This document shows, piece by piece, positions 16,552-25,195 of a DNA stretch of 64,000 nt; positions within the stretch are counted from its first letter, which is position 1; each line of letters opens with the position of its first letter. The notes below the pieces were generated by a model, which worked only from the letters and a program-made list of their open reading frames with translations, made no database searches and was not told the DNA's origin. Location of the stretch: positions 62,001 to 126,000 of the forward strand of contig NZ_JAAXKZ010000001.1 of assembly GCF_012911875.1 (NCBI RefSeq), written 5' to 3'. Origin of the DNA: Pseudonocardia bannensis (GTDB taxonomy: Bacteria > Actinomycetota > Actinomycetes > Mycobacteriales > Pseudonocardiaceae). The translations under genes and the position numbers were made by a program.

Positions 16552-17676
16552 ATGACCACAGTGGAGACGACGGTCGCAGACCTGCGCACGGAGGTCCGCC
16601 GGTTTCTCGCCGACGAGCTGGCCGCCGGCTCGTTCCGGCCGTCCTGCGACTCCTGGATCCAGGGGCACTCGGCGGAGTTCAGCCGCAAGCTGGGTGACCG
16701 CGGCTGGCTCGGCATGACGTGGCCGCAGCGCTACGGGGGCGGAGGCCGTTCGGCGCGCGAGCGGTTCACGGTCATCGAGGAGTTGCTCGCCGCGGGCGCG
16801 CCGGTGGCCGCGCACTGGATCGCCGACCGGCAGACCGGCCCGCTGCTGTTGCGCGTGGGTACCGAGCAGCAGAAGCAGGCCTTCCTCCCCGCCATGGCGC
16901 GTGGGCGGCTGTTCATCGCCGCCGGGATGAGCGAGCCCGACAGCGGCTCCGACCTCGCGTCGGTCCGCACCCGGGCCGTCCCGACCGCCACCGGCTGGCG
17001 GGTGAACGGGCGCAAGGTGTGGACCAGTCACGCGCACCGGAGCCACTACCTGCTCGCGCTCGTCCGGACCGCGGCGCCGGACGGCGACCGGCACGCCGGG
17101 CTCAGCCAGATGTTGATCAAGCTCGACGCCCCGGGGGTGCACGTGCGCCCGATCGAGGTGATGACCGGCGAGGCGCACTTCACCGAGGTCATCCTCGATG
17201 ACGTCGACGTACCGCAGGGCATGGTCGTCGGCGCGGTCGGGGACGGGTGGCGCGGGGTGATGTCGGAACTCGCGCACGAGCGCAGCGGGCCCGAGCGCTA
17301 CCTCAGCACCTTCCCGTTGTTCGCCGAGCTGGTCGCCGGTCGCACCGCGCACGGGGAGGCGGCACTCGCCGACATCGGCTCGGCCACCGCACGGCTGTGG
17401 GCGCTGCGCGCCCTCTCGGTGCAGGTGCAGGACCTCATCGAACGACGGAGCCCGACGGACACCGCGGCCGCGCTCGTGAAGGACCTCGGCACCCGGTTGG
17501 AGGGCGAGATCATCGACATCACCCGGCGTGCCTGCCGGCCCGGGCCCGACCCGTCCGACAGCGGTCCGCTGCGCACGCTGCTGTCCGAGGCGCAGCTCGC
17601 CGCGCCGTCGTTCACGCTGCGCGGCGGTACGAACGAGATCCTGCGCGGGCTGGTGGCACGCGGACTGGGGGCCTGA
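16552..17676 (+). CDS. Acyl-CoA dehydrogenase (first of a pair)
   Basis: A 374-residue FAD enzyme that makes an alpha,beta double bond in an acyl-CoA. The N-terminal helical domain, the middle beta domain (GMSEPDSGSDLASVRTRA, then WTSHAHRSHY) and the C-terminal helices ending in RGGTNEILRGLVARGLG are complete. ATG 16552 is nine bases after GAAGAGG; ATG 16525 in the same frame is possible. The second dehydrogenase starts one base after the stop. Such adjacent pairs often form heteromeric FadE enzymes in actinobacteria, with one subunit carrying the catalytic base. The substrate is unknown. Confidence 0.9.
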   Translation: MTTVETTVADLRTEVRRFLADELAAGSFRPSCDSWIQGHSAEFSRKLGDRGWLGMTWPQRYGGGGRSARERFTVIEELLAAGAPVAAHWIADRQTGPLLLRVGTEQQKQAFLPAMARGRLFIAAGMSEPDSGSDLASVRTRAVPTATGWRVNGRKVWTSHAHRSHYLLALVRTAAPDGDRHAGLSQMLIKLDAPGVHVRPIEVMTGEAHFTEVILDDVDVPQGMVVGAVGDGWRGVMSELAHERSGPERYLSTFPLFAELVAGRTAHGEAALADIGSATARLWALRALSVQVQDLIERRSPTDTAAALVKDLGTRLEGEIIDITRRACRPGPDPSDSGPLRTLLSEAQLAAPSFTLRGGTNEILRGLVARGLGA

Positions 17677-17677
17677 G

Positions 17678-18766
17678 ATGGACGACCGCGAGATGCTGCG
17701 CTCCACCGTGTCCGCGATGCTGGCGGAGCGAGCGGGCTCCGCTCGCGACGAGGCCGCCCGGCAGGGCTGGAGCGCGGGACTGTGGCAACTACTCGAGGAG
17801 TCCGGCCTCACCCTCGTGTCGGTCCCCGAGTCCGCGGGCGGCCCCGGCGGCGGCCTGCGTGACCTCGCCACCGTGGTCCAGGCCTGTGGCTACCACGCGG
17901 CGCCGGTGCCGCTGGTCGAGACCGCGTTGCTGGCCGGCTGGGTGCTGGCGTCGGCCGGGCTCGCGGTCCCGCCCGGACCGCTCACCGTCGTGCCCCCGGC
18001 AGCCGCGTCCGGCGCACTCGTGCCGGACGGGCCCGGTCATCGCCTGGCCGGCCGGCTGTGCGGGGTTCCGTGGGCCCGGGCAGCCCGGCGGATCCTGGTG
18101 CTCGCCGCAGCACCCGGGCAGCCCGGCCGGACGCTCCACGCGGTGATCGATCCGCGCGACTGCACGATCGAGACGGGCACGAACCTCGCGGGCGAACCCC
18201 GCGACACCCTGGTGCTGGCGCCCTCCGGTGTCGACTGCCGGCCATTACCCGCGGGCCACGCCGCGGACCCGTCGCACCTGCGTCTACGGGGCGCACTCGG
18301 CCGGACGCTGCTCATGGTCGGGTCCCTGCGCCGGGTGCTCGACCTGACCGTCCGGTACGCGGGCGAACGCGAGCAGTTCGGCCGGCCGATCGGCAGGTTC
18401 CAGGCGGTGCAGCAACAGATCGCCGGGCTGGCGGGCGCCGTCGAGCAGGCACAGGCGATCACCGACCTCGCGGTGGAGACGCTCGAGCACGACGAGCACG
18501 CCGTCGAGGTGGTGATGGCTGCCAAGATCTGCGCGGGACACGCGGCCTCGGTCGCGATCGCGGTCGGCCATCAGGTGCACGGCGCGATCGGCTTCACCAC
18601 CGAGCACGAGCTCCACCTGCACACCTGCCGGCTGATGTCCTGGCGCGACGAGTACGGATCCGAGTCCGAGTGGTCCGGCGAGCTGGGTGCGCGGGTGACC
18701 GGGGCCGGCCCCGGTGGGCTGTGGGGCCTGCTCACCGGCCGGGCGCCCGCGGTAGCGGCCCGATGA
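17678..18766 (+). CDS. Acyl-CoA dehydrogenase (second of a pair)
   Basis: A 362-residue partner of the preceding gene. The C-terminal domain is well conserved (YAGEREQFGRPIGRFQAVQQQ, then HQVHGAIGFTTEHELHLH), while the N-terminal and middle domains are short and variable, as in the smaller subunits of heteromeric acyl-CoA dehydrogenases. ATG 17678 overlaps the end of the upstream stop region. Its own stop overlaps the ATG of the CoA-transferase (ATGA), so translation is coupled. Confidence 0.88.
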   Translation: MDDREMLRSTVSAMLAERAGSARDEAARQGWSAGLWQLLEESGLTLVSVPESAGGPGGGLRDLATVVQACGYHAAPVPLVETALLAGWVLASAGLAVPPGPLTVVPPAAASGALVPDGPGHRLAGRLCGVPWARAARRILVLAAAPGQPGRTLHAVIDPRDCTIETGTNLAGEPRDTLVLAPSGVDCRPLPAGHAADPSHLRLRGALGRTLLMVGSLRRVLDLTVRYAGEREQFGRPIGRFQAVQQQIAGLAGAVEQAQAITDLAVETLEHDEHAVEVVMAAKICAGHAASVAIAVGHQVHGAIGFTTEHELHLHTCRLMSWRDEYGSESEWSGELGARVTGAGPGGLWGLLTGRAPAVAAR

Positions 18767-19917
18767 CCGGGGCGGCGGCACCCGCCCCGATCGCGGCGCC
18801 TCCCGGGTGCTTGACCGGGGTGCGGGTGCTCGACCTGAGCTCCTACCTGCCCGGACCGTTCTGCACCCAGATCCTGGCGGACCTGGGCGCCAGTGTGATC
18901 AAGGTGGAGGGGCCCGGCGGTGACGCGGCTCGGCAGTTGCCCGGGGCCCTGCACGAGGCGGCGAACCGCAACAAGCGCAGCATCGTGCTCGACCTGAAGA
19001 CCGATCGCGACCGGGAACTGGGCCTCCGGCTGGCCGTCGGGGCCGACGTGTTCGTCGAGGGCTTCCGGCCCGGCGTCGTGGACCGGCTCGGCATGTCCTA
19101 CACCGCGGTGCGGGCGGTCAACCCCTCGATCGTCTACTGCTCGGTGTCCGGGTTCGGGCAGACCGGACCGCTCCGCGACGTTCCCGGCCACGACGTCACC
19201 TACCTCGCGGCCAGTGGCGTGCTGTCCTTTCCCGGCAGCTGGGGCGACCGGGTGCCGCGGCGCCCGGGGGTGCCGGTGAGCGACCTGGCCGCGTCCGCCT
19301 ATGCGACCGTCGCGATCCTCGCCGCGCTCTACCAGCGCCGGGACACCGGTGAGGGCGCGCACCTGGACCTGGCGATCACCGACGCGGCTCTGGCCTTCGC
19401 GAGCGTCCGGGCCGACGCGAAGCTCGACGACCAGGGGACCGACCACTCGCACCTGCACCCGGCCAACGACCTCTTCGAGGCCGCGGACGGCGTGACGATC
19501 GCGATCGGCGCCGTCGAGGAGCACTTCTGGGAGCGCCTCGCCGCGCTGCTCGCCGAGGAGGTCCCGGCACTCGCCGATCCCCGCTTCGGCTCCGCGACGG
19601 CGCGGCGCGCCGCCGGCGACGAACTCGTCACGCTGCTGCGCCGCGCGGTCCGGGCCCGCCCGGCCGCCGAGTGGCTGGCCGCGTTCGCCGCGGCGGACAT
19701 CCCGGCACAGCGGGTGCTGTCCGTGCCCGAGGCCGGCCGATCTCCCCATGTGCGGGCCCGGGGGATCGTCGCGGACAGCGGCGCCGGGCGGCACGTCGTG
19801 TTCCCCGTGCTCCGTGACGGAGCGGCGATGGGCCGGGTGCACAGCCCGGCCCCCGCGTTGGGCGCGCACACCGAACAGGTGCTGGCCGACCTGCTGGCCG
19901 GGAAGGAGCCGTGGTGA
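18763..19917 (+). CDS. CaiB/BaiF (family III) CoA-transferase, first copy
   Basis: A 384-residue CoA-transferase that activates a carboxylate by moving CoA from a donor thioester. The VRVLDLSSYLPGPFCTQ opening, LGASVIKVEGP, the RNKRSIVLDLK block and the catalytic Asp144 (PGHDVTYLAASG) are present; the interlocked-dimer C-terminal domain is complete. ATG 18763 overlaps the preceding stop, and the stop overlaps the GTG of a second CoA-transferase. It probably starts the pathway by making the CoA ester. Confidence 0.9.
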   Translation: MTGAAAPAPIAAPPGCLTGVRVLDLSSYLPGPFCTQILADLGASVIKVEGPGGDAARQLPGALHEAANRNKRSIVLDLKTDRDRELGLRLAVGADVFVEGFRPGVVDRLGMSYTAVRAVNPSIVYCSVSGFGQTGPLRDVPGHDVTYLAASGVLSFPGSWGDRVPRRPGVPVSDLAASAYATVAILAALYQRRDTGEGAHLDLAITDAALAFASVRADAKLDDQGTDHSHLHPANDLFEAADGVTIAIGAVEEHFWERLAALLAEEVPALADPRFGSATARRAAGDELVTLLRRAVRARPAAEWLAAFAAADIPAQRVLSVPEAGRSPHVRARGIVADSGAGRHVVFPVLRDGAAMGRVHSPAPALGAHTEQVLADLLAGKEPW

Positions 19918-21158
19918 CGACACCACCGGGTGGCGGCCCGCTCGCGGGGGTCACGGTCGTGGACCTCACCACGACCTTCATGGGTCCGTACTGCACGTTG
20001 TTGCTGGCCCAGCTCGGCGCCGACGTCGTCAAGGTCGAGACCCCCGCAGGCGACGTCGTCCGCTACATCGGCGACGAGCGGGGCGCCGGGATGGGGCCGG
20101 TGTTCCTCAACGCCAACCAGGGCAAGCGCAGCGTCGCACTGGACCTCAAGGACCCGCAGGGCCACGAGGTGCTGCTGCGCCTGGTGGCCGGCGCCGATGT
20201 CTTCGTGCACAACATCCGCCCGGAGGCGGCGCACCGGCTGGGTATCGGCTACGACCGGATCGCAGCGGCGAACCCGGCCGCGGTGTACTGCGCGCTGCGC
20301 GGGTTCGGCGGCGAGGGCCCGTACCGGGACCGGGCCGCCTACGACGACGTGATCCAGGCCGGCTGCGGGCTGGCCGCGGTCCAGGGCGCGGGCGACGAGC
20401 CCGCCTACGTGCGGACGCCGGTGGCCGACAAGGTCGTCGGGCTGCTGGCGGTCAGCGCGATCACCTCGGCGCTCCTCGCCCGGGAACGGACCGGCCAGGG
20501 CCAGGAGATCGAGGTTCCGATGCTCGAATCGATGGTCGCCTTCACGCTGCTCGACCAGCAGGGCGGCTACGTCTTCGACCCGCCGCGGGGGCCGACCGGA
20601 TACGCCCGGACGGCCTCGCCGTACCGCAAGCCCTACCGGACGGCCGACGGCCACCTCAGCGTCATGGTCTACACCGACGCCCAGTGGCGGGCGTTCTTCG
20701 GCCTCATCGGCCGCTCCGAGCTGGCCGACGATCCGCGGTACCGCACGATCACCGAGCGGACCCGGCACACCGACGAGCTGTACCAGATCCTCGAGAAGGA
20801 ACTGCTCGCCCGCCCGAGCGACGAGTGGCTCGCGGCGCTCAGCGCGGCACAGATCCCGGTGGCGCCGGTTCGGTCGGTGCCCGATCTGTTCGACGACGAG
20901 CACCTGGCCGCGGTCGGGCTGTTCGAGCAGGTGGAACACCCCACCGAGGGGACGCTGCGGCTCGCCCGGTTCCCGATCTCGTTCGCCGGTGAGCACCCGC
21001 AGCGGCCACGCCCGGCACCACGACTGGGGCAGCACGGGACCGAGGTGCTCACCGAGCTCGGCTACGGCCCGGAGCAGATCCGCCGGCTCGCCGAGGCGGG
21101 CATCGTCGTCGGTGCCGTCGAAGAGGTCAGTGCCGTCGAAGAGGAGGAGATCCGGTGA
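19914..21158 (+). CDS. CaiB/BaiF (family III) CoA-transferase, second copy
   Basis: A 414-residue family III CoA-transferase with the same landmarks as its neighbour (VTVVDLTTTFMGPYCT, LGADVVKVETP, GKRSVALDLK, catalytic Asp144 in AYDDVIQAGCG). Identity to the first copy is limited to motifs, so this is an old duplication or a separate recruitment. GTG 19914 follows AAGGAG; GTG 19911 is an alternative. The two may form a heteromer or act on two different acids. A C-terminal tail repeats a short VGAVEEVSAVEEEE acidic stretch. Confidence 0.9.
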   Translation: MTTPPGGGPLAGVTVVDLTTTFMGPYCTLLLAQLGADVVKVETPAGDVVRYIGDERGAGMGPVFLNANQGKRSVALDLKDPQGHEVLLRLVAGADVFVHNIRPEAAHRLGIGYDRIAAANPAAVYCALRGFGGEGPYRDRAAYDDVIQAGCGLAAVQGAGDEPAYVRTPVADKVVGLLAVSAITSALLARERTGQGQEIEVPMLESMVAFTLLDQQGGYVFDPPRGPTGYARTASPYRKPYRTADGHLSVMVYTDAQWRAFFGLIGRSELADDPRYRTITERTRHTDELYQILEKELLARPSDEWLAALSAAQIPVAPVRSVPDLFDDEHLAAVGLFEQVEHPTEGTLRLARFPISFAGEHPQRPRPAPRLGQHGTEVLTELGYGPEQIRRLAEAGIVVGAVEEVSAVEEEEIR

Positions 21159-21904
21159 ACGAGGTCCAGTGCGAGATCAGCGACGGCGTCGCCGTCGTCA
21201 CGCTCGCCGCGCCGCAGCGCCGCAACGCGCTGACCGTGGGGATGGCAGCCGAGCTCATGGCCGCGTTCGACGAGATCGACGCCCGCGACGACGTCGGGGC
21301 GGCGGTGGTCCGGGGGTCCGGTGGGTCCTTCTGCGCCGGAGCTGACCTGGGCGTGCTGGCCGACGCGTCGCAGGACCCGCTCGACGACGACGCGCAACGC
21401 GACATCGACGCCCTCTACGGATCGTTCCTGCGCGTGGGCCGGTCCCGGGCGGCGACCATCGCCGCGGTGCGCGGCCCCGCGGTGGGCGCGGGGATGAACC
21501 TCGTGATGGCCACCGACCTGCGGATCGTCGCCCGCGACGCCCGGCTCATCTCGGGCTTCCTGCGGATCGGGGTGCACCCCGGTGGGGGCCACTTCACCCT
21601 GCTCACCCGCGCCGCCGGACGCGATGCCGCCGCCGCGGTCGGGCTGTTCGGCCAGGAGATCGACGGCGAGCGGGCGGCCGAGCTGGGGCTCGCCTGGCAG
21701 GCCGTGGAGGACGCCGACGTCGAGGCGGTGGCGCTGCAGATCGCCGGCCGGCTGGGCAAGGACCCGGCGCTGGCCCGCCGGATGACGGCCTCGTTCCGCC
21801 GGGAGGCCGGACCGCCCGCGACCTCCTGGGACGTGGGGCTCGAGGTCGAGCGTGGCCCGCAGATGTGGTCGTTCCGCAGGCGGGCCCAGGCCCGGCCGGC
21901 CTGA
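21155..21904 (+). CDS. Crotonase-family protein without the hydratase glutamates
   Basis: A 249-residue enoyl-CoA hydratase/isomerase-fold protein. The oxyanion-hole segments GGSFCAGADL (56-65) and AAVRGPAVGAGMNLVMA (103-119) are clear. By hand alignment to rat crotonase, the positions of Glu144 and Glu164 are Phe135 and Ala161, so it is unlikely to be a standard hydratase and may catalyse an isomerisation, decarboxylation or hydrolysis on a CoA ester. GTG 21155 has a strong GAGGAGGAG and overlaps the previous stop. It is the fifth gene of the operon. Confidence 0.87.
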   Translation: MNEVQCEISDGVAVVTLAAPQRRNALTVGMAAELMAAFDEIDARDDVGAAVVRGSGGSFCAGADLGVLADASQDPLDDDAQRDIDALYGSFLRVGRSRAATIAAVRGPAVGAGMNLVMATDLRIVARDARLISGFLRIGVHPGGGHFTLLTRAAGRDAAAAVGLFGQEIDGERAAELGLAWQAVEDADVEAVALQIAGRLGKDPALARRMTASFRREAGPPATSWDVGLEVERGPQMWSFRRRAQARPA

Positions 21905-21913
21905 GTGCGCGCG

Positions 21914-23011
21914 ATGTCGGCGACGTCCGGTGGGCCGGCCTGCATCGACTGCGACGTGCACAACGCCGTCCCCGACATCTCGGCGCTGTTCGCGTTCCTG
22001 CCCGACCGGTGGGTGGACTACTGCGTGGAGAGCGGCGTGGACGGGTTCGACCCGGCGTTCTACCCGCCGGGGATGCCGCTCTCGGCCCGGCCCGACGCCC
22101 GGTGCGACGGGGGGCCGCCGGGCTCGGACCCGGACCTCGTGCGCGCCCACGTGCTGGACGACGGGCACGCCGACCATGCGGTCCTCAACTGCCTCTACGC
22201 CGTGCAGGCCCTGCACAACCCGGACTGGTCGGCCGCGATGGCGAGCGCGCTCAACGACTGGCAGGCCGCGCGCTGGCTGGCTGCCGACCCGCGCTTCCGG
22301 GCCTCGATCGTGGTGTCGCCCCGGGACCCCCGCGCGGCGGCGGAGGAGATCGCCCGGGTAGCGGAGAATCCGGGTTTCGTGCAGGTCCTGCTGCTTGCGA
22401 CGGCATCGGCGCCGCTGGGCCGGCGAGGGTACCGGCCGATCTACGCGGCGGCTGAGGCGGCGGGGCTGCCGGTGGCGATCCATCCCGGGGTCGGCGGGCC
22501 CAACCCGCTCTCACCGGTCGGCTGGCCGTCGCACTACATCGAGGACTACGCCGGTGCCGCGCTGTCCCTGCAGTCCCAGCTGACCAGCCTGGTGTGCGAG
22601 GGCGTGTTCGCAACGCACCCCGGATTGCGTGTGGTACTGCTGGAGAGCGGGGTGACCTGGCTGCCGTCGCTGATGTGGCGCTTCGACAAGAACTGGAAGG
22701 CCCTGCGCCGGGAGGTCCCGTGGGTCGACCAGCCGCCGTCCCGGCTGATCCGGGAGCACGTACTGCTCAGCGTGGCCCCGTTCGACGCCCCGCTCGACCT
22801 CGACCGGGACTGGGTCGACCGCTTCCTCGCCCAGCTCGGGTCGGTGCAGATGCTGCTGCACGCCAGCGACTACCCGCACTGGCACCACGGGGACCGGCCG
22901 AGTGCGCTGCTGGAGCAACTGTCGCCCGCGGAGCGCGCGCTGGTGCTGCGCGGGAACGCGGCCCGGCTGTACGGCCTGCCGGAGGAGGGATCCCGATGCG
23001 CGACCGCCTGA
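21914..23011 (+). CDS. Amidohydrolase-family metal-dependent hydrolase, first copy
   Basis: A 365-residue member of the amidohydrolase 2 group (TIM barrel; COG2159 type), which includes decarboxylases and C-C or C-N hydrolases. The metal motif Asp-x-His is at 14-16 (IDCDVHN), another ligand is the His of VAIHPG and the Asp of HASDYPHW. ATG 21914 was preferred over GTG 21905; neither has a strong binding site, and coupling to the upstream stop is likely. The next gene is a paralogue with the same layout. It may open or decarboxylate the ring made by the upstream enzymes. Confidence 0.85.
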   Translation: MSATSGGPACIDCDVHNAVPDISALFAFLPDRWVDYCVESGVDGFDPAFYPPGMPLSARPDARCDGGPPGSDPDLVRAHVLDDGHADHAVLNCLYAVQALHNPDWSAAMASALNDWQAARWLAADPRFRASIVVSPRDPRAAAEEIARVAENPGFVQVLLLATASAPLGRRGYRPIYAAAEAAGLPVAIHPGVGGPNPLSPVGWPSHYIEDYAGAALSLQSQLTSLVCEGVFATHPGLRVVLLESGVTWLPSLMWRFDKNWKALRREVPWVDQPPSRLIREHVLLSVAPFDAPLDLDRDWVDRFLAQLGSVQMLLHASDYPHWHHGDRPSALLEQLSPAERALVLRGNAARLYGLPEEGSRCATA

Positions 23012-24060
23012 TCGACTGCGACGTGCACAACGTCGTGTCCTCGGACGCGGCCCTGCTGCCGTACCTGCCGGACCGCTGGCGCCGGCACCTCGAGCTGACG
23101 GGATCGCGGACCTTCTCACCGTTCGTGAAGGGCTACGCCTACCCGAAGGCCGCGCCGCTCGCCAGCAGACGCGACGCCTGGCCCCCGTCCGGCGGGCCGC
23201 CCGGCTCGGACCTGGACTTCATGCGGACGCAGCTGCTGGACGCGTACGACGTCGAGTTCGCTGTGCTGAACTGCCTGTACCGAGCCCCGGAGCAGCGCTA
23301 CGACGTCTACGGAGCGGCCCTGGCAGCGGCGGTCAACGACTGGCAGGTCGAGTGCTGGCTGGAACGTGACCCCCGGCTGCGCGCCTCGATCACCGTGCCG
23401 TTCGAGTCCCCCGCCCTGGCCGCGGCGGAGATCGACCGGGCCGCCGCGCATCCCGGCTTCGTGCAGGTGCTGCTGTACCCGCGGACGCAGCAGCCGCTGG
23501 GCAAGCGGCACTACTGGCCGATCTACGAGGCGGCCTGCCGCGCCGGGCTGCCGGTGGGCATCCACGCGGCGTCCACGACGCCCGGTCCGATCACCGCAGC
23601 GGGCTGGCCGTCGTACTACATCGAGGACCACACCGGGCTCGCCGTCGCGTTCCAGGCCCAGGTGATCAGCCTGATCATGGAGGGCGTCTTCGACCGGTTC
23701 CCGGACCTGCAGATCGTGCTCCTGGAGGGCGGGTTCGCCTGGGTGCCGCCCCTGATGCAGCGGCTCGACGCCCTGCACCATCGGTTGCACGACGAGGTGC
23801 CGGACCTGCAGCACCCGCCCTCGCACTACCTCCGCCACCGGATCCGGATCACCACGCAGCCGATGGAGGAGCCCGAGCGGCCGGGCGATCTCGTGCCGCT
23901 GCTGCACGAGGTCGGGCAGGACATCCTGATGTTCTCCACCGACTATCCGCACTGGGATTTCGACAACCCGCACCGGGCGTTCCAGACCCGCGTGCCGGCT
24001 GACCTGCACCGCAGGATCATGTACGACAACGCCCGCGCGCAGTACCGGTTCACGTCGTGA
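22996..24060 (+). CDS. Amidohydrolase-family metal-dependent hydrolase, second copy
   Basis: A 354-residue paralogue of the preceding gene: it shares LIDCDVHN (Asp9, His11), the LPYLPDRW segment, GPPGSDLDFMR, the HPGFVQVLL strand, PVGIHA and the FSTDYPHWDFDNP metal Asp. ATG 22996 follows GGAGGAGGGA and overlaps the first copy by 16 bp. It is the last gene of the operon and is followed by a hairpin. The two copies differ enough to have different substrates or to form a heteromer. Confidence 0.87.
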   Translation: MRDRLIDCDVHNVVSSDAALLPYLPDRWRRHLELTGSRTFSPFVKGYAYPKAAPLASRRDAWPPSGGPPGSDLDFMRTQLLDAYDVEFAVLNCLYRAPEQRYDVYGAALAAAVNDWQVECWLERDPRLRASITVPFESPALAAAEIDRAAAHPGFVQVLLYPRTQQPLGKRHYWPIYEAACRAGLPVGIHAASTTPGPITAAGWPSYYIEDHTGLAVAFQAQVISLIMEGVFDRFPDLQIVLLEGGFAWVPPLMQRLDALHHRLHDEVPDLQHPPSHYLRHRIRITTQPMEEPERPGDLVPLLHEVGQDILMFSTDYPHWDFDNPHRAFQTRVPADLHRRIMYDNARAQYRFTS

Positions 24061-24076
24061 GCGGATCCGGATACGA

Positions 24077-24110
24077 CAGGAGCCCGCCTCCCTGAGGAAG
24101 CGGGCTCCTG
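24077..24110. terminator. Bidirectional hairpin terminator
   Basis: An 11-bp perfect stem (24077-24087 with 24100-24110) with a 12-base loop lies between the convergent amidohydrolase and cold-shock genes. Confidence 0.7.
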
Positions 24111-24125
24111 GTCGAACGGGGTGGA

Positions 24126-24329
24126 TCAGACGACGCGCACGCCGGTGGCCTGCGGGCCCTTGTTGCCCTGGCCGATCTCGAACTCCACGCGCTGCCCCTC
24201 GTCGAGGCTGCGGAAGCCGCTGGCGTCGATCTCGGAGTAGTGCACGAAGACGTCAGCGCCGCCCCCGTCGACCGAGATGAAGCCGAAGCCCTTCTCGCCG
24301 TTGAACCACTTCACAGTTCCCTGTGCCAT
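24126..24329 (-). CDS. cspA: Cold-shock protein, CspA family
   Basis: A 67-residue single-domain nucleic-acid chaperone. RNP1 KGFGFI is at 13-18 and RNP2 VFVHY at 27-31, and the opening [10 protein letters not shown] is the actinobacterial consensus. It melts RNA structure in the cytoplasm. AGGAG lies seven bases before the ATG. The region upstream (24330-24630) is long and has lower GC, as expected for a cold-shock mRNA leader. Confidence 0.96.
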   Translation of the reverse strand: MAQGTVKWFNGEKGFGFISVDGGGADVFVHYSEIDASGFRSLDEGQRVEFEIGQGNKGPQATGVRVV

Positions 24330-24632
24330 GTATCTGCTCCTCGCAGGTGGTTGGGCTCCCGCACCGTACGGGACCCGGCCGACCCCTGGTGGCGCTGCCC
24401 GGAGTCCTTGTGACTCAGGGCCTCGTACACCAACTTGTTCCCGCGGGCGTGCAATACACGAACACCGAAACTGAAACGACCTACCTCATCCAACCACAGG
24501 GCGTGGCGGTTTGTTCCCGGGAGTCGACGAGTGACCGACCTGCGCTGCTCCGGCCGGCCTCCTGAACTGGGCTCCGTCGTGGTCGGTGTGGTCTCGCACA
24601 CCCCAGCGGGCCGGGCCGTGTGCCGGCCCAGG
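24330..24632. other. Cold-shock leader region, no gene
   Basis: About 300 bp upstream of cspA with lower GC and no supported protein. It probably contains the cspA promoter and a long 5' leader; no exact promoter was identified. Confidence 0.5.
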
Positions 24633-24866
24633 GGCCTGCCCGCGTCCGGGGTCCCGCTCGCGGTGGCCTCGAGGAGGCTGCGGCACTCGCAGGTCGGGAT
24701 CACCACGGATCTCTACGGGCGCCTCACTCGAGAGGCTTCACGCTCCGCCGCGGACGGCTTGGCCGCGGTGCTGGACGCAGCGGCCGAGCTCGTCGCTGAG
24801 CGCGCGGTGAGTGATGCGACCACAGTGCGACCACACGAGCCGCTGCCGAACCTTCCGAGAAGGTGA
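24633..24866 (+). pseudogene. C-terminal remnant of a tyrosine recombinase (integrase)
   Basis: The end of an open frame reads SGVPLAVASRRLRHSQVG, then ITTDLYGRL and a helical tail. This is the C-terminal block of phage-type tyrosine integrases, with the HSxxxIT segment and a candidate nucleophile Tyr in DLYG. The earlier catalytic Arg and His-x-x-Arg regions are absent and the frame before it is unrelated, so only about 75 residues survive. It stops 26 bp from the 3' end of tRNA-Arg, a typical integration target, so it is probably what remains of an element that left. Confidence 0.6.
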
Positions 24867-24891
24867 GCGATGATCGTCTCGCTGGTCGAAG

Positions 24892-24967
24892 TGGTGCGCC
24901 CGAAGGGATTCGAACCCCTAACCTTCTGATCCGTAGTCAGATGCTCTATCCGTTGAGCTACGGGCGC
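24892..24967 (-). tRNA. tRNA-Arg (ACG)
   Basis: The minus strand folds as a full cloverleaf: acceptor GCGCCCG paired with CGGGCGC, D-arm GCTC/GAGC, anticodon stem TCTGA/TCAGA around CTACGGA (anticodon ACG), and a T-arm with TTCGAAT. Discriminator A is followed by an encoded CCA. Confidence 0.95.
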
Positions 24968-25022
24968 GTCGATCTTCAGTTGTACCACTTGTCGCAGCCG
25001 ACCCGGGAGTCGACCACGCCAG

Positions 25023-25112
25023 CGGAGGCTCCGGGATTTGAACCCGGGATGGGGGGTGACCCCAAACCGCATTAGCAGTGCGGCGCCATAGACCAGACTA
25101 GGCGAAGCCTCC
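25023..25112 (-). tRNA. tRNA-Ser (GCT)
   Basis: A 90-nt class II cloverleaf on the minus strand: acceptor GGAGGCT/AGCCTCC, anticodon stem CCGCA/TGCGG around CTGCTAA (anticodon GCT), a long variable arm and T-loop TTCAAAT. CCA is not encoded. Confidence 0.95.
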
Positions 25113-25195
25113 CGGGGCCTCTCGGCCGCCAGCAAGGGGAAGAGTACACAGCCCCTCGGGGCGGGATCAAAGGACCCCGCCCCAAGGGGCGGTGA

